The notes under the pieces: model-generated
Told to the model about the DNA's origin: nothing
Seen by the model: the letters and a program-made list of their open reading frames with translations, nothing else
The model's database searches: none
Translations under genes and position numbers: made by a program
Assembly: GCA_031273725.1 (NCBI GenBank)
Contig: JAISRG010000082.1
Coordinates: 1 to 18,605, forward strand
Origin: Puniceicoccales bacterium
GTDB lineage: Bacteria; Verrucomicrobiota; Verrucomicrobiia; Opitutales; JAIRKQ01
Direction of reading: 5' to 3'
Length of the DNA stretch: 18,605 nucleotides
Part shown: positions 14,986 to 18,605 of the stretch, piece after piece
How the letters are laid out: each line of letters starts with the position of its first letter
Numbering within the stretch: the first letter of the stretch is position 1

Positions 14986-16038
14986 TTAGAGCATCGATAG
15001 TTTAAATTGTTTTAAAAATCTGGTGTCATTTTGAAAAAACAGCCGGATGTCGTCTACTCCATATAGTAACATCGCAAGACGTTCAATTCCCATGCCAAAG
15101 GCAAAGCCAGAAATTTCATCGTCGGCATAGCCACAGTTTTGAAAAACCTTGGGTGCTACCATGCCGCACCCGCAGATCTCAATCCACCTGTTGCTCAATT
15201 TTCCAAGATTTTTACTCCTAAAATCCACCTCGAATCCTGGAGACACGAATGGGAAAAAGCTTGGACGCATCCGGATTTCACTGCCTTCGCCGGTCAACTT
15301 TTTGAAGAAAAAATCTAAAATCGATTTTAAGTCACAAACCGTTATTCCTTCATCGACAGCCAGGCCTTCGCACTGGTGAAAAGTTGGATAGTGGGTGGCA
15401 TCTATGGCATCCCTGCGAAAGACCATGCCGGGTGACAAAACTCTAATCGGAGGTTTGCGTTGTAGCATTGTCCTGATTTGGACCGTGGAAGTTTGGGTCC
15501 GTAAAACATATTGTTCGTCGCCCCTTCTGGACACGTTTTCAATGGAAACATCCCTATTAAAATAAAATGTGTCACGGTCATCGCGGGAAGGGTGGCTTTC
15601 AGGTGTATTCAGTGCATCGAAGCAAAACCATTCGGTTTCTATTTCCGAACCTTCGACGGTACTAAACCCTAAATTTGAGAAAATTTCTATGATACGATTT
15701 CTAATTTTTGTCAGGGGATGGCAGAAAATTTCTTCATTTGAAATGGGCGATAGGGTCGGATCAATCGGCTGTCCGAGAAATGCTGCGGTCTCACTATTTT
15801 CTATCTCGATCAGTTTGTTTTTGAACATTTCTTCGACTTTGTCCTTGCAAGCATTTATCGCTTGTCCCATGGACGGACGTTCTTTCTTTGGCAAGCCCGA
15901 TAAAAGTTTCATCAACTCACGAAATGAGCCATTCGGACCTAAAATTTTAGATTTAACATTGTCGAAATCTGCGTGCGATGCCACGCCGGATATCGCCACT
16001 CGTGCTTCTTCGAAGATTTTACCAATTTGGGACATCAT
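14986..16038 (-). CDS. pheS: Phenylalanyl-tRNA synthetase alpha subunit
   Basis: PheS is the catalytic subunit of the PheS2PheT2 enzyme that charges tRNA-Phe. About 350 residues: an N-terminal coiled coil (1-100), then the class II core. The core has HPLTKIRNRIIEIF, DALNTPESHPSRDDRDTFYF, TSTVQIRTML, motif 2 RVLSPGMVFRRD and motif 3 GFAFGMGIERLAMLLYGVDD. GFEVDFRS and EICGCGMVAPKV show the phenylalanine pocket region. The first ATG of an ATG-ATG pair is chosen (16038). A TTG at 16056 would add six residues unlike the family start. There is no strong ribosome site. Unusually, no pheT follows: the next gene downstream is convergent. Confidence 0.96.
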   Translation of the reverse strand: MMSQIGKIFEEARVAISGVASHADFDNVKSKILGPNGSFRELMKLLSGLPKKERPSMGQAINACKDKVEEMFKNKLIEIENSETAAFLGQPIDPTLSPISNEEIFCHPLTKIRNRIIEIFSNLGFSTVEGSEIETEWFCFDALNTPESHPSRDDRDTFYFNRDVSIENVSRRGDEQYVLRTQTSTVQIRTMLQRKPPIRVLSPGMVFRRDAIDATHYPTFHQCEGLAVDEGITVCDLKSILDFFFKKLTGEGSEIRMRPSFFPFVSPGFEVDFRSKNLGKLSNRWIEICGCGMVAPKVFQNCGYADDEISGFAFGMGIERLAMLLYGVDDIRLFFQNDTRFLKQFKLSML

Positions 16039-16224
16039 AGGTTTCAAGCAACACAAAAGATTAAGAGGCGATTCGCAACAACGAAATGTGGTATGATTTA
16101 TTTTCGACGGAGATTTCGATGAAAAGTTTCCTTCCCACTCAATAAAATAATTGTTTTTTTCCGAAAAAGTCTATTATTAACAGCAGTGGAGCTAATAAGC
16201 TCAAATTAATAATTTCAATAGGTA
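16039..16224. promoter_or_regulatory. Divergent intergenic region pheS/infC with a leader hairpin
   Basis: This 186-base AT-rich region must hold promoters for both genes. Toward infC, TTGTTT (16151) and TATTAT (16172) are roughly spaced (15 bases). A perfect hairpin GAGCT-AATA-AGCTC (16189-16202) lies 22 bases before the infC ATG and could affect translation. No confident promoter is seen toward pheS. Confidence 0.3.
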
Positions 16225-16893
16225 ATGACAAATCAACAGTTTAATCCTACTTCAGCCAGAAAAGGTGGGTATTCCTCCGATAGAAAATTTGGACATTCTG
16301 GGAAAAATTTCATTCGAAAGAATGAAAAGATTAGAGCTAAAGTGGTCCGTGTGATTGGCAGCAATGGCCAGCAGCTAGGAGTAATGCAAGTAATGGAAGC
16401 CATTTCAATCGCCAAAAGGGAAGGTCTGGATTTGGTGGAAATCTCGCCAAATGTCGATCCTCCAATATGTAAAATTTTGGACTTTGGCAAATACAAGTAT
16501 AATGAAAAGAAGAATAAGAGTTCTTCCAAACAGACATCGATGAAAATTAAGGAAGTAAAACTTCACGTTGCCATTGAGTCGAATGACTATAATACAAAAA
16601 TGCGCCATGCAATTGAATTTTTAGAGCACGGCAACAAGTTGAAATTGTCACTGATGTTCCGCGGGAGAGAATTGACACACTCTGAGCTAGGGTTCAATCT
16701 CATCAAAAAGTTCATCAATGACATTAAACCATATGGGGTATTGGATTGCGAACCCAAGCTATTTGGAAAAATAATTTCCGTAACCCTTTCTCCTTGCGCA
16801 AAAAAGGCGGTGAAATCCGACGGAGAAGCCAAGCAGCAATCTGGTACGGTACCCCAAATATTGGATTCCAGTGAATTATTGAAGTTGAAGTAA
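16225..16893 (+). CDS. infC: Translation initiation factor IF-3
   Basis: IF-3 binds the 30S subunit and checks start-codon choice. The 222 residues carry the N-domain (IRAKVVRVIGSNGQQLGV, EGLDLVEISPNVDPPICKI, DFGKYKY), a lysine-rich linker and the C-domain (KEVKLHVAIESNDYNTKM, LMFRGRELTHSELG). Both ends are extended. About 28 basic residues precede the core and about 25 follow it, making the protein longer than the usual 170-180. The start is a normal ATG at 16225, with only a weak AGG. The AUU start used by many infC genes for self-control is not needed here. rpmI and rplT, its usual partners, are absent. Confidence 0.95.
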   Translation: MTNQQFNPTSARKGGYSSDRKFGHSGKNFIRKNEKIRAKVVRVIGSNGQQLGVMQVMEAISIAKREGLDLVEISPNVDPPICKILDFGKYKYNEKKNKSSSKQTSMKIKEVKLHVAIESNDYNTKMRHAIEFLEHGNKLKLSLMFRGRELTHSELGFNLIKKFINDIKPYGVLDCEPKLFGKIISVTLSPCAKKAVKSDGEAKQQSGTVPQILDSSELLKLK

Positions 16894-16897
16894 AGCC

Positions 16898-17833
16898 ATG
16901 CGAAAAACCAGATCCCTAATTTTTGCAAGTGCCCTCTGGTGGGTTATTATTGGTTCGCTATGCCAGGCAGCGGAAATTCCATTGATCAAGGTTGCCAAGG
17001 CTAATAGAGTGCAAATGATTTCCGCCAATTCCTTCGGCGCAAAGGATGCCGTATTCGCATTTAAAGATAATTCGAGAATTTTTACGTTTAAAAATATCTC
17101 GATGCCCCTTGGGTTTCCAGTCACAAAACGATATGGCAAATATCACATTGATTCTTCGGACTATAAATATCACATTCAGCCACTGTTCCCGACGACAAAA
17201 CATAATTATAAAAAATTGAAAGTGATCGCTTTGGATGCTGGACACGGAGGTAAAGACAATGGGACCACTGATAAATGGCATAACCTACAAGAGAAAAATT
17301 TGACGATGGACGTATGTTCTCGGCTAGCTAAGTTACTCGAAAAAAAAGGATATAGGGTCATTTTTACCAGATCCCGTGACCAAAAAGTTTCTTTGCCGGA
17401 AAGAACACAAATTGCCAATCGAGCAGGGGCAAACTTGTTCATTAGCGTACATTTCAATTCCGCACCATCTGCATCTGCATCGGGCATTGAAGTGTTTACA
17501 CTTACCCCATCGGCACAGGCATCATCCTATCAAGTTTCTTCCAGAAATATCCAAAGAAGTTTCGTTGGCAACACATTTGATACCCTGAACATAGTCCTTG
17601 GTTACTGCTTACAATCCTCATTGGTAGAGAAAACATCGGCCATCGATCGGGGGGTAAAACATAGCACATTTGTCGTGCTAAGGGATCTAAAATGCCCGGG
17701 AATTTTAGTGGAATGCGGATTCCTATCTAACTACGAAGAATGCACGAAAATTACGTCATCTACGTATCGGGATGCCCTAGCCCAGGCCATATTCGATGGA
17801 ATTGTTAAATTTGATGATTTGCTATCGGAATGA
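16898..17833 (+). CDS. Periplasmic N-acetylmuramoyl-L-alanine amidase (Amidase_3 family)
   Basis: Zinc amidase that cuts the bond between muramic acid and the stem peptide, usually in cell separation. The 311 residues start with a signal peptide (SLIFASALWWVIIGSLCQAA, probable cleavage near 25). A short N-terminal domain of about 80 residues follows. The catalytic domain carries DAGHGGKD (113-120), the zinc-binding Glu in QEKNLTMD (131-138), FTRSRD, SVHFNSAP (183-190) and the catalytic Glu in VECGFLSN (271-278). An insertion around 195-255 replaces the regulatory helix of AmiC. It starts four bases after infC, so both share a transcript, and its end overlaps the convergent membrane-protein gene by 12 bases. 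Confidence 0.93.
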   Translation: MRKTRSLIFASALWWVIIGSLCQAAEIPLIKVAKANRVQMISANSFGAKDAVFAFKDNSRIFTFKNISMPLGFPVTKRYGKYHIDSSDYKYHIQPLFPTTKHNYKKLKVIALDAGHGGKDNGTTDKWHNLQEKNLTMDVCSRLAKLLEKKGYRVIFTRSRDQKVSLPERTQIANRAGANLFISVHFNSAPSASASGIEVFTLTPSAQASSYQVSSRNIQRSFVGNTFDTLNIVLGYCLQSSLVEKTSAIDRGVKHSTFVVLRDLKCPGILVECGFLSNYEECTKITSSTYRDALAQAIFDGIVKFDDLLSE

Positions 17834-18376
17834 GTTTCGGCCTATAGTTGCCAAGGAAATGAACACCAATAATGTGCCATATGCCATCGAGCATATTCCA
17901 AGTATTATTCTTGACGGTTTAGACCGTATCAAAAAATCTAAAAAATCCCGAAAGAGATACGGCATGGAACCAATCAGCATTGAAAAGATAATTATCAAGT
18001 AGACAAAAGAGACAAAATAATTTTTCCATAAAATTGGCTCGCAGTAGATATTGTCTAACATCGCCTTTGAACAGACAAGCAATAGGACAGCCAGCCCACG
18101 TATCGCAAGAAGCTCCCTCATTTTGAAGAATGAGAGTAGAATTATCATGCCAAATATAACAATGAATGCGAGTCTATACTCCCCAAAATCTGCCGCGCTT
18201 AGGTGAAGCACATTTATCAAAAAACATGTTCCGCCAACTCCAAGAGTTAGGACCGGGGCATATTTTGAAAAAAGCAACCAATCGCTCAATTTTTGTAAAC
18301 AGTTTCCAGAAAAAGAAAATAGCGATAGCAGTATGACAATTACCCCCGCTATGAAAACTGTAACATTACCACCCAT
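17822..18376 (-). CDS. Polytopic inner-membrane protein of unknown function
   Basis: A 184-residue protein with five or six hydrophobic segments, starting FIAGVIVILLSLFSF and including LAFIVIFGMIILLSFF and FVYLIIIFSMLIGS. Short charged loops carry KMRE and IRSKPSR. No signature motif is recognised. The ATG at 18376 is the first in frame and no ribosome site is seen. The stop overlaps the amidase stop region by 12 bases in the opposite direction. Length and topology suit a small envelope or transport component; this is not more than a guess. Confidence 0.65.
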   Translation of the reverse strand: MGGNVTVFIAGVIVILLSLFSFSGNCLQKLSDWLLFSKYAPVLTLGVGGTCFLINVLHLSAADFGEYRLAFIVIFGMIILLSFFKMRELLAIRGLAVLLLVCSKAMLDNIYCEPILWKNYFVSFVYLIIIFSMLIGSMPYLFRDFLDFLIRSKPSRIILGICSMAYGTLLVFISLATIGRNSFR

Positions 18377-18605
18377 AATTTAGAAAAAATGAAATTCCAA
18401 GAATGAGCAACATATGGGAATACCACGAAAAATCAAATCTTAAAATATTATTTGTGAAACTTAGTCGTCCACAGGAAAAGTTATAGTGAACTAAACTAAC
18501 GTAGTTCCCTAACTAAGGTTAAAAGCGAGAGAAAGCCTATGATAAAAATTGGCAACATAACGCCAAAGATATTTTAGTGTAGTATGGATAATGGGTGTAA
18601 AATTT
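18377..18605. other. Window end, no confident gene
   Basis: No complete gene is visible in these 229 bases. On the minus strand two short hydrophobic reading frames appear (MLPIFIIGFLSLLTLVRELR, and a 48-codon open stretch ending MLLILGISFFLNYGW). They could be leftovers of a membrane-protein gene or chance in AT-rich DNA. The repeat at 18493-18506 lies between them. Confidence 0.3.
18493..18506. repeat. Copy 2 of 14-base repeat AAACTAACGTAGTT
   Basis: Identical over 14 bases to 14971-14984. Here the dyad can be read as GAACTA ... TAGTTC with a longer loop. It lies upstream of the membrane-protein gene on that gene's strand, so it is not in an obvious terminator position like copy 1. Confidence 0.35.

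Noticed and set aside
17796..18002. Plus-strand frame after the amidase
   Set aside because: It is opposite the membrane-protein gene and lacks a start signal; it is a shadow frame.
1..18605. CRISPR array, insertion sequence, integrase, phage or toxin-antitoxin genes
   Set aside because: No regularly spaced repeats, transposase or integrase motifs, or terminal inverted repeats were seen.

Overview
This window looks like a chromosome segment of a host-associated bacterium from the Planctomycetes-Verrucomicrobia-Chlamydiae assemblage, most likely Verrucomicrobiota. That placement is inferred from protein character, scattered housekeeping genes, rare Shine-Dalgarno sites and a type III secretion system (T3SS); it is not proven. 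The gene set is Gram-negative: MreB, a periplasmic amidase, a membrane-anchored glucosaminidase and a non-flagellar T3SS.

Left arm (1-4851, minus strand): a T3SS substrate and chaperone locus whose order recalls Yersinia lcrG-lcrV-lcrH-yopB. It has a small helical protein, a very large hydrophilic repeat protein, an SycD/LcrH-type TPR chaperone, and a protein with a long hydrophobic segment. Every one of these genes appears broken. The large gene keeps a single reading frame for about 780 codons, interrupted by TAA, TAG and TAA, with one more frameshift near its 5' end. The chaperone has an in-frame TGA followed by its missing C-terminal helices. The hydrophobic protein has an in-frame TGA and TAA, and the small protein has two frameshifts. 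This looks like recent pseudogenisation of the translocon part of a T3SS.

Centre (5063-8306): a tmRNA gene (ssrA, minus) with a predicted 18-residue tag; ruvX (plus), whose first codons are out of frame with the rest; and a minus-strand group of rsmA, rsmG and a glyoxalase-II-like metallo-beta-lactamase-fold hydrolase, with a good sigma-70 promoter before rsmA.

T3SS export apparatus (8307-10461, minus): sctS-sctT-sctU, all intact and tightly packed. SctU is clearly of the YscU type and carries NPEH in place of the usual NPTH self-cleavage motif. The export genes are whole while the linked substrate genes are broken.

Right arm: grpE-dnaJ and an LpxA/GlmU-like hexapeptide-repeat protein (plus, overlapping or nearly so), with a close match to a sigma-54 promoter just before grpE. 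Next come mreB and a glucosaminidase (plus), pheS (minus), then infC and an N-acetylmuramoyl-L-alanine amidase (plus), and finally a polytopic membrane protein (minus). Cell-shape and cell-wall genes thus sit together with translation and chaperone genes. pheS lacks an adjacent pheT, and infC lacks rpmI and rplT. No CRISPR, rRNA, ordinary tRNA, insertion sequence or phage gene was seen.
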